DNA of 34,389 nucleotides from the NCBI GenBank assembly GCA_030428185.1, contig JAUICE010000019.1:1-34389 (forward strand), read 5' to 3'. This document shows, piece by piece, positions 1 through 7,891 of the stretch. Made by a program: the position numbers and the translations under genes. Within the stretch, counting starts at the first letter, position 1; each line of letters opens with the position of its first letter. This DNA is from Gammaproteobacteria bacterium (GTDB lineage Bacteria > Pseudomonadota > Gammaproteobacteria > Legionellales > Legionellaceae). The notes beneath the pieces are model-generated. The model ran no database searches. It worked only from the letters and a program-made list of their open reading frames with translations, and was not told where the DNA came from.

Positions 1-230
1 CCTTTGTCTAGATAACCGTTTGTTAGCACATTTTGATTTTGAACTAAAAACTGGTACTCCGAGGAGAGTGGATCAGCATCAATCATTGCACTATGAAGCA
101 TATCAGGTGATATTTCACAGCCGAGCGCTGCCTCAATTAGTGCATCTGAACAAGCCTTATCTGAATGTTTAGATAGCTCTCCTAAGAGGTATATTGCCTG
201 TTTTCTGATATCTTCAGTAATTTTAGGCAT
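1..230 (-). CDS. Unknown protein, 5' part only
   Basis: An open frame on the minus strand starts at the ATG whose first base is 230 and stays open to the window edge (76 codons seen). The protein begins MPKITEDIRKQAIYLLGEL and looks soluble, acidic and helical, with no signal peptide or membrane segment. I recognise no family. A promoter-like pair lies 33-61 bases upstream of the ATG, which supports a real gene. No strong Shine-Dalgarno is visible. The 3' part is outside the window, so length and function cannot be judged. Confidence 0.6.
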   Translation of the reverse strand, partial: MPKITEDIRKQAIYLLGELSKHSDKACSDALIEAALGCEISPDMLHSAMIDADPLSSEYQFLVQNQNVLTNGYLDK

Positions 231-262
231 ATTGGCATTATAAATCTGTGCAAATAATAAGC

Positions 263-291
263 ATCATATAGATTTCTATTTATATGTTCAA
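263..291 (-). promoter_or_regulatory. Sigma-70-like promoter for the leftmost minus gene
   Basis: Read on the minus strand, -35 TTGAAC (291-286, 4 of 6) and -10 TATGAT (268-263, 5 of 6) are separated by exactly 17 bases. The expected start of transcription is near 256, giving a leader of about 25 bases before the ATG at 230. Confidence 0.45.
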
Positions 292-385
292 TAAAAAACA
301 TACAATATGAGTCATTTAAAGTCTAATGCACGTGGATGTTTGTCTTTACCAATCGTCGTTAAGTCTATGTTCGTTGTTTTAAATT

Positions 386-414
386 TAGACATTTTGACCT
401 GTCTATAGTAAAAT
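386..414 (+). promoter_or_regulatory. Sigma-70-like promoter for the bax-like gene
   Basis: -35 TAGACA (386-391, 5 of 6) and -10 TAAAAT (409-414, 5 of 6) are separated by 17 bases. Transcription would begin near 421, about 26 bases before the ATG at 447. It is divergent from the promoter at 263-291. Confidence 0.55.
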
Positions 415-446
415 ACTTTGCTTTATCTAAGAGATGAACGACTGTC

Positions 447-1145
447 ATGATTCTACGTTTATTTACGACTCCTTTGTGTATGTTCCTGGTATTTTTTTCT
501 TTACAGAATGCTTACGCGATAACGCCTCAACAACAGTTTTTTTTACGTCTCAAACCAATCGCAGAAAAAGAAAATAGTAGGATTTTAAAGCAAAGAGCAT
601 TTGTCCTTACACAAAAAAAGGCACTTACTCGTCAGGAAGGGCAAGCACAATTACAGCCTAGTGCGTTAAAGAGCTTGGCTAAGCGATATGAGATGAACGA
701 TTTTAAAGTGAACAGTCAATCCGTTGATGCACTATTATCACGTATTGATATCATACCTATGTCACTATTATTAGCGCAGGCTGCTGATGAGTCGGCTTGG
801 GGGCGTTCAAGATTTGCAAAACTAGGTCACAACCTTTTTGGTCAGTGGTGTTTTTCTAAAGGTTGCGGTATTGTACCTAAAAAAAGACCTAAAAACGCGC
901 GTTATGAAGTGAAACGCTTCTCTAGCGATAAAAGTGCGATTCAAAGTTATATGAAAAATTTAAATACGGGACAGGTGTATAATCAGTTTAGAAGACTGCG
1001 AGCTAATTTGAGAAAAAATAATCAAAAGATTTTAGGTATCAAGTTGGCAGTAGGATTACAACATTATTCTACACGAGGTAACCGTTATGTTAATGACATT
1101 CAGCATATTATTTCTAGGTATCAATTAGCAAAATATGATATCTAA
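447..1145 (+). CDS. bax: Bax-like glucosaminidase-domain protein, exported
   Basis: The 232-residue protein starts with a signal peptide (about residues 1-24, ending NAYA). Its centre resembles the Bax/FlgJ glucosaminidase family of peptidoglycan hydrolases. The segment SLLLAQAADESAWGRSRF (about 106-123) carries the likely catalytic Glu at 115, followed by the typical NLFGQWC stretch. Members cleave beta-N-acetylglucosaminyl linkages in peptidoglycan in the periplasm; the physiological role of Bax itself is poorly defined. It is the first gene of a plus-strand run (bax, phhA, gacA, uvrC) and has its own promoter at 386-414. A weak AGAG about 13 bases upstream is the only Shine-Dalgarno candidate. 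The family call is firm, while a specific substrate cannot be read from sequence. Confidence 0.85.
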   Translation: MILRLFTTPLCMFLVFFSLQNAYAITPQQQFFLRLKPIAEKENSRILKQRAFVLTQKKALTRQEGQAQLQPSALKSLAKRYEMNDFKVNSQSVDALLSRIDIIPMSLLLAQAADESAWGRSRFAKLGHNLFGQWCFSKGCGIVPKKRPKNARYEVKRFSSDKSAIQSYMKNLNTGQVYNQFRRLRANLRKNNQKILGIKLAVGLQHYSTRGNRYVNDIQHIISRYQLAKYDI

Positions 1146-1189
1146 GAGCAGTAAATTTAAGCATCAGTCAATTTAAAAGGGTTTAACTC

Positions 1190-2008
1190 ATGGAATTTAA
1201 AAGTCGATATGTCTCTAAACAGCCAAATGAGCAAGGGTACGTTGATTATACTGACGAAGAAAACGAAATTTGGCATGATTTATATGTACGTCAGCAAGAG
1301 ATCATTGTTAATAGAGCTTGCCAAGAGCATATTTTAGGGATTGATCGGTTAGGATTAGACAAGGATACAATACCTCAACTCCCTGATGTCAACCAGCGTT
1401 TGCAAGCGTTAACAGGTTGGACTGTTTATCCTGTAGGAGCGCTAATTTCTCATGAAAAATTCTTCAATTTATTGGCAAATAAACAGTTTCCTGCGGCTAC
1501 TTTTATTCGTAAACGAGAAGAGTTGGACTATCTTCAAGAGCCTGATATTTTTCATGAAATATATGGACATTGCCCTATGCTAACAGATCTAGAGTTAGCG
1601 AATTTTGTACAACGTTTCGCTAAAAAAGTTTTATCAATGCCTGAAAGTGATTGGCCACTCATGCAGCGGCTTTTTTGGTTTACCGTAGAATTTGGATTAA
1701 TTGATACCAAAGATGGTTTAAGAGCTTATGGTGGTGGGATTCTATCATCAATTGGTGAAACCGTTTACTCTGTTGAAAGTGATATTCCACAAAGACAGCT
1801 GTTTAATCCACTGGTAGTGTTTAGAACGCCTTATCGAATTGATGCTATGCAAAAGGTGTATTTTGTTATTAAAAGTTATCAGCAGCTTTATGAGTGCATG
1901 AGTAATGATATAGATGTAAGTATTCAAAAAGCTAGAGAGTTAGGTGAATTTCCTGCTCTTTTTGAGATTGAAGCAGATAACCCAAGTATTCACATCTATA
2001 GTTGCTAG
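1190..2008 (+). CDS. phhA: Phenylalanine-4-hydroxylase
   Basis: PhhA converts phenylalanine to tyrosine with O2, non-haem iron and a tetrahydropterin cofactor, in the cytosol. The 272-residue length fits the bacterial monodomain form. The iron ligands are clear: His122 and His127 in FHEIYGHCP, and Glu167 in FTVEFGL. DGLRAYGGGILSS and FRTPYRIDAMQ are also family hallmarks. AAGGG at 1177-1181 serves as the ribosome binding site. It lies 44 bases after bax and 73 bases before the response regulator. In Legionella the homologue feeds tyrosine into homogentisate and pyomelanin; a similar role here is inference. The QueD/PTPS homologue at 8246-8770 makes a pterin and could in principle be linked to cofactor supply, but sequence favours queuosine synthesis for it. 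Confidence 0.95.
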   Translation: MEFKSRYVSKQPNEQGYVDYTDEENEIWHDLYVRQQEIIVNRACQEHILGIDRLGLDKDTIPQLPDVNQRLQALTGWTVYPVGALISHEKFFNLLANKQFPAATFIRKREELDYLQEPDIFHEIYGHCPMLTDLELANFVQRFAKKVLSMPESDWPLMQRLFWFTVEFGLIDTKDGLRAYGGGILSSIGETVYSVESDIPQRQLFNPLVVFRTPYRIDAMQKVYFVIKSYQQLYECMSNDIDVSIQKARELGEFPALFEIEADNPSIHIYSC

Positions 2009-2081
2009 TAAAAAAGTACTTGCAAGAGTTTAAAATAATTAGCATCATGTGCTCCGGTTTTAGAACATTAGTGAGGTGCGT

Positions 2082-2744
2082 TTGATTAAGGTGATGATCG
2101 TCGATGATCACTCTTTGGTTAGACTGGGTATAAGAAAGCTTCTCGATGGTGTATCTGATATAGAAGTTGCCGCAGAAGCTGATTGTGGTGAAAAAGCACT
2201 TATTCTGGCTAAACAAACAGAGCTAGATGTTGTGCTTTTAGACATGAAAATGCCTGGCATTGATGGCTTAGAAGTGACGAGGCGGCTACGTAAGTCACAG
2301 CCAAAATTAAAAATTATTGCTGTGAGTGCTTTTGCGAACCAGCCCTTTCCGAAAAGGACTTTGCAAGCAGGTGCTGTAGGTTATCTGACAAAGGAATGTG
2401 GCGTTGATGAGATGTGTACAGCTATTCGTCGCGTTTATGAAGGGGAGCGTTATCTAAGTGCTGAAATAGCACAAAGCATGGCGTTATGTAGTATTAGCAG
2501 TGAAGCACATGCAAATCCGTTTGATGCACTCTCTGAAAGAGAGTTGCAAGTGACGTTATTGATTGCTAAAGGCATGACAGTGCAAGAAATTTCCGATAGT
2601 CTTTTTCTAAGTGCAAAAACTGTTAATGGATACCGTTACAGGATCTTCTCTAAATTTAATATTAAGAATGATGTTGAATTGATTTATTTAGCTATCAAAT
2701 ATCGGTTGATTGAAAAACCACAGGTGGTAGGTGAAACCCTTTAA
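2082..2744 (+). CDS. gacA: GacA/UvrY/LetA response regulator
   Basis: A 220-residue NarL-type response regulator. The receiver domain (1-120) has acidic Asp8/Asp9, phospho-acceptor Asp54 in VLLDMKMPG, Ser82 and Lys104. A LuxR-type helix-turn-helix (about 150-212) contains LSERELQVTLLIAKG and SAKTVNGYRYRIFSKF. In gammaproteobacteria this protein pairs with the BarA/GacS/LetS kinase and drives small RNAs that sequester CsrA. I choose the TTG at 2082: GAGG at 2073-2076 lies five bases before it, and the protein then begins MIKVMIVDD like its homologues. An upstream in-frame GTG at 2076 overlaps that GAGG and is unlikely. The 3' end overlaps uvrC by 14 bases, the usual gacA-uvrC pairing. No cognate kinase is in this window. 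Confidence 0.92.
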   Translation: MIKVMIVDDHSLVRLGIRKLLDGVSDIEVAAEADCGEKALILAKQTELDVVLLDMKMPGIDGLEVTRRLRKSQPKLKIIAVSAFANQPFPKRTLQAGAVGYLTKECGVDEMCTAIRRVYEGERYLSAEIAQSMALCSISSEAHANPFDALSERELQVTLLIAKGMTVQEISDSLFLSAKTVNGYRYRIFSKFNIKNDVELIYLAIKYRLIEKPQVVGETL

Positions 2745-4569
2745 TATAAATAAGTTATTAGCAAATTTGCCTAAGAAGCCTGGCGTTTATCAAATGCTGG
2801 ATGAAAAATCGCAAATTATTTATGTTGGTAAAGCAAAAGATTTAAAAAAGAGGGTATCTAGTTATTTTAGTAAGACTAATTTATCACCAAAAACACAAGC
2901 ACTTGTTGGGAAAGTTTGCGATATTCAATTTATTTTGACTGAAAACGAAACTGATGCACTCTTGCTTGAAGCCGAGCTTATTAAAAAAGAAAATCCCCGC
3001 TATAACATACTATTAAGAGATGATAAGAGTTATCCTTTTATTGCTATATCTAATAGAGATGATTACCCCAGAATAATGTTTTATAGAGGTAATAAATCAA
3101 AAAAATATAAGTTTTTTGGACCGTATACGAATGTTCATGCGGTTAAGGAGACAATTGATTTCTTACAAAAATTATTTAAAACGCGTACTTGTAAAGATGG
3201 TTATTTTAACAATAGAACCAGGCCATGTTTAGAGTACCAAATTGGCCGCTGTACAGCTCCTTGTGTTAACAAAATTTCTAAAGAGCATTATCAGTTTAAT
3301 ATATCCATGGCGATAAAGTTCTTATCAGGTAAAAGCGATGAGGTGATTAAACTTTTAACTGATGAAATGACAAAGGCAAGTCAAGCTCATGAGTTCGAAA
3401 AAGCGGCACCATTAAGAGATCAAATACAAAAACTAAGAACCATTCAGAAAGCGAGGACATTGTCACATGAAGGAGGCAATGCTGATGTGTTAGGGCTTGC
3501 TGCTGTGGATAATGAGGCCTGCATATATTTGATGGTTATTCGTAGTGGTCAGCTTTTGAGGACGCAGTCTCACTTTTTAGCATTACCCACAATTGATAGT
3601 AGTGTGTCAGATGAGATTAAAAAAGAAATTTTTAATGTGTTTATCAAGCAGCACTACTTATTAAATAAACAATTAATTCCTAGGGAGCTTATTTGCGCAT
3701 TCGAAATCGATGCCGATATTAAGCAGGCAATGATATCAAGAGACAATCAAAAGTGTGTGATAACGTTTAAACCTAAATTGATAAAAAGGAAGTGGCTAAA
3801 TACTGCTAATGAGAATGCAAATACTGCTTTAGATGCTCATATCAAACAAAAATGTTCGTGGAAAATCAATCTAGCGTGTTTAGCGGAATCATTGACGAAT
3901 AAAGAGCAGGTTAGTCGTGTTGAGTGTTTTGATATTAGCCATACAGGTGGTGAAAGTACTAAAGCGTCTTGTGTTGTATTTGATAGAGGTGGAGCCAATA
4001 AGCGAGCTTATAGACAGTTTGATATTAATGGTGTCGTCCAAGGAGATGACTATGCCGCTATTGCTCAAGCTGTATTAAGACGATTTAAACGTCTTAAAAA
4101 AGAGAGCAAATCTGTACCTGATATTTTATTTATTGATGGTGGAAAGGGACAATTAAATGCAGCTCATAAGGCACTCTTAGAGTTAAATGTATCTAATGTT
4201 GTTTTAGTTGCTATAGCTAAGGGGCCGACACGTCGAGCAGGATTTGAAACGATTTTTACTATTGGTGAAGATGATAATATAGTTTCTTTGTCGCTAGAAG
4301 ATGAGGTACTTAGTATCATCCAACAAGTTAGAGATGAAGCGCACAGGTTTGCGGTAAGTTCTCATCGTAAAAAGCGTGACAAAAAAGTTTTGGTGTCTAT
4401 TTTAGAAGAAATACCTGGAGTGGGGCAGAAAAAACGCGCCGAAATTCTAAACTATTTTGGTGGCATGATACAGGTAAAAGCAGCGCGTATTGAGGAACTC
4501 ATGAATGTGAGAGGAATTAGTTTTGAGTTAGCAAAAAAAATCCACCAGCATCTTAGGGAGAGGTACTAA
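2731..4569 (+). CDS. uvrC: Excinuclease ABC subunit C
   Basis: UvrC makes both incisions around UvrA/UvrB-marked DNA damage. The 612-residue protein has the GIY-YIG nuclease (GVY at 18-20, YVG at 31-33), four cysteines at 154, 166, 174 and 178 matching the Fe-S ligands described for E. coli UvrC, and a UVR motif for UvrB contact (about 205-240). It also has the RNase H-like second nuclease, with Asp401 in CFDISH, Asp469 in IDGGKGQ and His541, and C-terminal helix-hairpin-helix repeats (about 555-610). Translation starts at GTG 2731 inside the end of gacA, with AGG at 2722-2724 upstream, so the two are probably coupled. pgsA, which follows uvrC in enteric bacteria, is absent here; the next gene lies on the other strand. 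Confidence 0.97.
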   Translation: MKPFNINKLLANLPKKPGVYQMLDEKSQIIYVGKAKDLKKRVSSYFSKTNLSPKTQALVGKVCDIQFILTENETDALLLEAELIKKENPRYNILLRDDKSYPFIAISNRDDYPRIMFYRGNKSKKYKFFGPYTNVHAVKETIDFLQKLFKTRTCKDGYFNNRTRPCLEYQIGRCTAPCVNKISKEHYQFNISMAIKFLSGKSDEVIKLLTDEMTKASQAHEFEKAAPLRDQIQKLRTIQKARTLSHEGGNADVLGLAAVDNEACIYLMVIRSGQLLRTQSHFLALPTIDSSVSDEIKKEIFNVFIKQHYLLNKQLIPRELICAFEIDADIKQAMISRDNQKCVITFKPKLIKRKWLNTANENANTALDAHIKQKCSWKINLACLAESLTNKEQVSRVECFDISHTGGESTKASCVVFDRGGANKRAYRQFDINGVVQGDDYAAIAQAVLRRFKRLKKESKSVPDILFIDGGKGQLNAAHKALLELNVSNVVLVAIAKGPTRRAGFETIFTIGEDDNIVSLSLEDEVLSIIQQVRDEAHRFAVSSHRKKRDKKVLVSILEEIPGVGQKKRAEILNYFGGMIQVKAARIEELMNVRGISFELAKKIHQHLRERY

Positions 4570-4601
4570 GAAGCTGGTAGAGAGGTTGTTCGTTTTAACT
4601 A

Positions 4602-4802
4602 TTAATGACGTCTAGAGACGTGATCACCAATTAAGGCACCACCTGCAGCACCAGCTGCAGCACCCCATCCACCACCAACAGCATAGCCGATACCTGCACC
4701 AGCTGCTGCACCGACACTTGTTCCTACTTCACGCTTAGTACAAGCGGACATTGAGCCTACTGAAAGCGCCAAAACTAAACATATCGCAAAAAAACGTTTC
4801 AT
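4602..4802 (-). CDS. Small glycine-zipper lipoprotein, OsmB-like
   Basis: A 66-residue protein with a short signal sequence ending SMSAC, a slightly atypical lipobox with Cys at about 21. A Gly/Ala-rich helical stretch follows (GTSVGAAAGAGIGYAVGGG and a second GAAAGAAGGALIG), typical of glycine-zipper 2TM outer-membrane lipoproteins. The start at 4802 is favoured by AGGAG seven bases upstream; an in-frame ATG at 4841 would spoil the signal peptide. It faces uvrC tail to tail with 32 bases between stops and no obvious terminator. Proteins of this type are often stress-induced envelope components. The exact function is unknown. Confidence 0.75.
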   Translation of the reverse strand: MKRFFAICLVLALSVGSMSACTKREVGTSVGAAAGAGIGYAVGGGWGAAAGAAGGALIGDHVSRRH

Positions 4803-5047
4803 GACTAAACTCCTAACTTCCTGTAATAATTTTCCAAACAACCTAAGTTTAGTGCAAAAAAACTACTTTTGGGGCGAGAAAACGCTGTTAACTGAGACTA
4901 ATATTGAAATCATTTTAAATACAAAAAGTTGCATTTATAAACAATAATTGTAAAGATTCAAATAGCCATCATTTTCTATAGATTTTTTTTTATTTCATGG
5001 TTATCCTTCTAACCCTATGTTTTTTCTATAAATAGAAGGTGTTTGTG

Positions 5048-5926
5048 ATGTTTCATGGAAGCATGGTCGCTCTAGTTACGCCAATGGATATTCACGGAGA
5101 GATAGATTGGTTGGCTTATCAATCAGTTATAGAGTTTCATGTGCAAGAGAAGACAGATGCACTAGTTGTTTGTGGGACAACGGGTGAGTCAGCAACTTTA
5201 TCGTTTAGTGAAAAGCAAGCTTTGATACAAAAGGCGGTTGATGTCATTGGAAAACGCATACCGGTCATTGCGGGAACAAACGCGCAGTCGACTAGAGATG
5301 CAATAGAGTTGACTCAAATGGCACAGTCAATAGGCGTGGATGCATGCTTAATAATGACACCTGCTTATATAAAGCCAACAGATGAGGGGCTTTATGTTCA
5401 TTATAAGAAAATTGCTGAGTCTACGGCGCTACCCATGATCCTTTATAATGTTCCAGGACGTACAGCATGTGATATGGGTGTGGGTGTTATTTCTAGGCTG
5501 GCAAAAATTTCTAATATTGTTGGTGTCAAGGAAGCAAGTGGCATCGTTCAAAGGACTGCTGAGCTCATTAGTGCATGTGGAGATAAGCTTGACGTTTATA
5601 GTGGGGAGGATGCTATTACTCTCGACTTGATGGGTGAGGGTGCTAAAGGGGTTATATCAGTTACTGCAAATGTTGCACCGAGTATAATGAGAGAAATGTG
5701 CGCGGCATATTTGATGGGTAATGTTTCTAAAGCACGTGATTTAAATGATAAACTTAAATCACTTCATGAGTTACTGTTTAGTGAGTCAAATCCTATTCCT
5801 GTAAAGTGGGCGCTAAGTCAAATGAATTTAATTTCCCCCCATTCACGATTGCCATTAACGCCCCTTAGTGAGCATTGCCAACAACCTTTATATCAAGCAT
5901 TAAAACAGATAAATTTAGTCAGTTAA
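5048..5926 (+). CDS. dapA: 4-hydroxy-tetrahydrodipicolinate synthase
   Basis: DapA condenses pyruvate with aspartate semialdehyde, the first committed step to diaminopimelate and lysine. With the ATG at 5048 the protein is 292 residues, the E. coli length, and catalytic residues fall at the E. coli positions: Thr44/Thr45 in CGTTGES, Tyr133 in LYNVPGR and Schiff-base Lys161 in VGVKEAS. GAAGG at 5035-5039 lies eight bases before that ATG. An upstream in-frame GTG at 5039 overlaps this site and is rejected as start. It is followed after 14 bases by a small lipoprotein gene in the position of bamC (nlpB). No convincing promoter was found in the 245 bases upstream. Confidence 0.97.
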   Translation: MFHGSMVALVTPMDIHGEIDWLAYQSVIEFHVQEKTDALVVCGTTGESATLSFSEKQALIQKAVDVIGKRIPVIAGTNAQSTRDAIELTQMAQSIGVDACLIMTPAYIKPTDEGLYVHYKKIAESTALPMILYNVPGRTACDMGVGVISRLAKISNIVGVKEASGIVQRTAELISACGDKLDVYSGEDAITLDLMGEGAKGVISVTANVAPSIMREMCAAYLMGNVSKARDLNDKLKSLHELLFSESNPIPVKWALSQMNLISPHSRLPLTPLSEHCQQPLYQALKQINLVS

Positions 5927-5940
5927 CATTGGAGATGTAT

Positions 5941-6171
5941 GTGAAGTATATAAAAAAAATTTTTCCAATAGCGTTATCATTATTATTTTTGCATATAACA
6001 TCGTGCTCGTTGAATAAGAAAGATAATGCATATGTTTTAGCAAAAAATAGTCAAATCTTAGTAGTGGATAAGCCCTTGACGGATAAAAGACTATCAAAAT
6101 CTTATATCTTACCCAATAGCACAGTGGCTAAGACTAGGCCAAAAATAGTGCCACCATCGAACAATAGATAA
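5941..6171 (+). CDS. Short BamC-like lipoprotein
   Basis: A 76-residue lipoprotein candidate. The signal peptide ends ITSC, a good lipobox, with Cys at about 22. The mature part is only about 55 residues and polar. GTG 5941 is preferred because GGAG at 5931-5934 lies six bases before it, whereas the ATG at 5935 touches the GGAG. It sits directly after dapA, exactly where enteric bacteria carry bamC. The spacing of a Tyr near the start and a tyrosine-rich YILP further on resembles the unstructured N-terminal BamC segment that binds BamD. The two folded BamC domains are missing. Assignment rests on position and weak similarity, so another small lipoprotein is possible. Confidence 0.6.
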   Translation: MKYIKKIFPIALSLLFLHITSCSLNKKDNAYVLAKNSQILVVDKPLTDKRLSKSYILPNSTVAKTRPKIVPPSNNR

Positions 6172-6180
6172 ATGAATTAA

Positions 6181-6235
6181 AAAGCTAAGCGACTGTTTTA
6201 CTCTTTGTTATGGAAACGAACATCTGCTTAGCTTT
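6181..6235 (-). terminator. Long-loop stem, likely terminator for the minus genes
   Basis: AAAGCTAAGC (6181-6190) and GCTTAGCTTT (6226-6235) are perfect 10-base inverted repeats with a 35-base loop. On the minus strand the second arm runs into TTTTT, so it could end transcription of the gene stopping at 6248. On the plus strand no T-run follows. The long loop makes an efficient intrinsic terminator less certain. Confidence 0.45.
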
Positions 6236-6247
6236 GAGCTCTTTTGA

Positions 6248-6994
6248 CTATTTTAATATATTAAATGTAGGGTTTTCTTCAATGCAAGCGCTATCTTCTT
6301 TAATGAGACGCTCTTTATCTGATGAAGAATTGTTTTTAAATCTAGATAAAAGCCTTCCTAGTCCTTTATGTTTATGTTCTCCTGTTGGATTGGTGCTCCT
6401 TTGACGGTGAGAAAACATATTTAGAAATGATAGGGCGCTGTGAGAACTCTGAGCAGAATTTTCAATAATGGTATCATCGGTTGCGTAATCAAACTCTAAA
6501 GCATGTAATAGCGGTGATTTACTTTGGTGGCTGTGCTGACAAATTTCCAGCTTTTGTTTTATTGAGGCGAGATAATGAGCGTTATTATTACATTCAAAGT
6601 GAATGTTTCTCACAAGTAATTTGATGTCTTGTTCACTCAGCTCATCTATCAAATAATGATATTCATTAAGCGTATTTTGATCTATGGTACTAAGAAATGT
6701 GTTAACCACACTGCGTGTACCTTTAATCATAGAACTGAGCTGATCTTTTAATACCAATCCGCGATTTAGTGTGCTTATAAAGCTAGCCTGATTACTTAGC
6801 TCGAGAGGAAATGTACTGTGAATTTTTTGCTGAAGTCTTGATAAGTCATGTTCCTTGATATTATTTAACATCGGCGCGATATATTTAGCTTTTCCTCTTA
6901 TTTGATTTAGTGTAGGTAAATCATCGCTTACAATTGTTAAAAGGTGACAAGGATTTTTTTCATTTGCTTTTAAAGTATCTTCATTTACAGGCAT
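6248..6994 (-). CDS. Unknown soluble protein with acidic C-terminal tail
   Basis: I do not recognise this 248-residue protein. It has no signal peptide or membrane segment. The N-terminal two thirds look alpha-helical; the rest is polar, rich in Ser, His and Lys (about 165-235), and probably disordered. The last 25 residues contain clustered acidic residues (KERLIKED and ACIEENP) and a hydrophobic residue third from the end. This resembles the E-block seen at the C-terminus of many Dot/Icm effectors, but that is only suggestive. The ATG at 6994 has GGA seven bases upstream; a TTG at 7006 is the alternative. It follows the gene at 7091-7891 in the same direction, 96 bases apart. Confidence 0.7.
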   Translation of the reverse strand: MPVNEDTLKANEKNPCHLLTIVSDDLPTLNQIRGKAKYIAPMLNNIKEHDLSRLQQKIHSTFPLELSNQASFISTLNRGLVLKDQLSSMIKGTRSVVNTFLSTIDQNTLNEYHYLIDELSEQDIKLLVRNIHFECNNNAHYLASIKQKLEICQHSHQSKSPLLHALEFDYATDDTIIENSAQSSHSALSFLNMFSHRQRSTNPTGEHKHKGLGRLLSRFKNNSSSDKERLIKEDSACIEENPTFNILK

Positions 6995-7066
6995 ATAACT
7001 ATCCAAAGTTAAACAATTTAAAGGCGAATTTTAACAGAAGTAATCACGCAATCGAAATTCATATTC

Positions 7067-7085
7067 AAAGCGTTTAATACGCTTT
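7067..7085. other. Small stem-loop between two minus-strand genes
   Basis: AAAGCG (7067-7072) and CGCTTT (7080-7085) pair around a seven-base loop. On the plus strand it is followed by more Ts, a terminator-like form, but no plus-strand gene ends near it. On the minus strand it lies just after the stop at 7091 and is followed by only three Ts. It may be a weak intergenic terminator or an mRNA-stability hairpin. Confidence 0.3.
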
Positions 7086-7090
7086 TTTAA

Positions 7091-7891
7091 TCAGCATGGA
7101 TGACTCCCGGTGTTAAGTATTGAGTTGGAGCGATCATTAGCTTCAGTTGATGGAGCAGACTCATGATTATTTCTATTGAAAAAACCATAACAATCATAGT
7201 GTTTTGCGAAATCAGCGAGTTTAGTGGCAGAGCGACTGCAAAATAAAACCGCTTCATCTTTAAGTTCTTTAAGATCAGTTTTAATCCCTTCAGTATTGAG
7301 GTGGCTTTGTGCTTCTGAAATTTTCTCGAGACCACTCTTAGCCATCTCTTCACCCATTAAACTTAGATATTTAAGATACTCAGCAGGACTACTTCGCTCA
7401 ATTAATGCCATATTACAAGCAGATAAAAATTCATTATCAGTGTTATTTAAAAGGAATCGGCAATTAGCATATTTCGCATGATATAACTCTTTTATCACTA
7501 GATAGGGGTTGCCCGCATTGGGTAAATTTTGTAGCAATATTGCTGCATTGGCATAATTATCAAAGATAGAAAAAAAGCAGTTTTGCTGTTTTATATCAGT
7601 TGCGATACATTTTTCTCGGATTAAAGCAACGGCATTGATTAGCCTCTCAATATCACTAGGTATTGATACAGTTTTTTCAATTCCATCAGATATGGCAATA
7701 TTAATCTTTGATACTTTTTTAAATCGAACTTCTTTAAAAATGCTCACACATAAATCAGTGATATCTTCCTCGCAAGCACCTAAAAGCGCATTGATTAAAT
7801 CTTGATGTTTGTTTTCATCATGACAGTAGACTTTGAATAAAGTTAATGGATTTTCACTTTCCAAAAGGTGTTGTATTGTAAATGCAGGCAT
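7091..7891 (-). CDS. Unknown soluble protein
   Basis: A 266-residue protein I cannot assign. It is mostly helical by composition, has about ten cysteines and no signal peptide or membrane segment. The last 30 residues are polar and Ser/Asn-rich. The start at ATG 7891 is chosen because GGAGAG lies six bases upstream; a further in-frame ATG at 7948 would add a Lys-rich extension but has no comparable ribosome binding site. The beginning (MPAFTIQHLL, then ENPLTLFKVY) loosely resembles that of the next gene downstream (MPVNED, then KNPCHLLTIV), hinting at a divergent duplicate; this is by eye only. Confidence 0.7.
   Translation of the reverse strand: MPAFTIQHLLESENPLTLFKVYCHDENKHQDLINALLGACEEDITDLCVSIFKEVRFKKVSKINIAISDGIEKTVSIPSDIERLINAVALIREKCIATDIKQQNCFFSIFDNYANAAILLQNLPNAGNPYLVIKELYHAKYANCRFLLNNTDNEFLSACNMALIERSSPAEYLKYLSLMGEEMAKSGLEKISEAQSHLNTEGIKTDLKELKDEAVLFCSRSATKLADFAKHYDCYGFFNRNNHESAPSTEANDRSNSILNTGSHPC

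Noticed and set aside
1932-2216. A 94-codon minus-strand open frame across the phhA/gacA junction
   Set aside because: It lies mostly opposite two well-supported genes and its protein shows no recognisable feature.
4570-4601. Terminator between uvrC and the glycine-zipper gene
   Set aside because: No inverted repeat with a T-run is visible.
4948-5032. Promoter for dapA (TTGTAA at 4948, TATAGA at 4977, TATAAA at 5027)
   Set aside because: Spacers are far from 17 bases, and TATAAA lies so close to the ribosome binding site that the leader would vanish.
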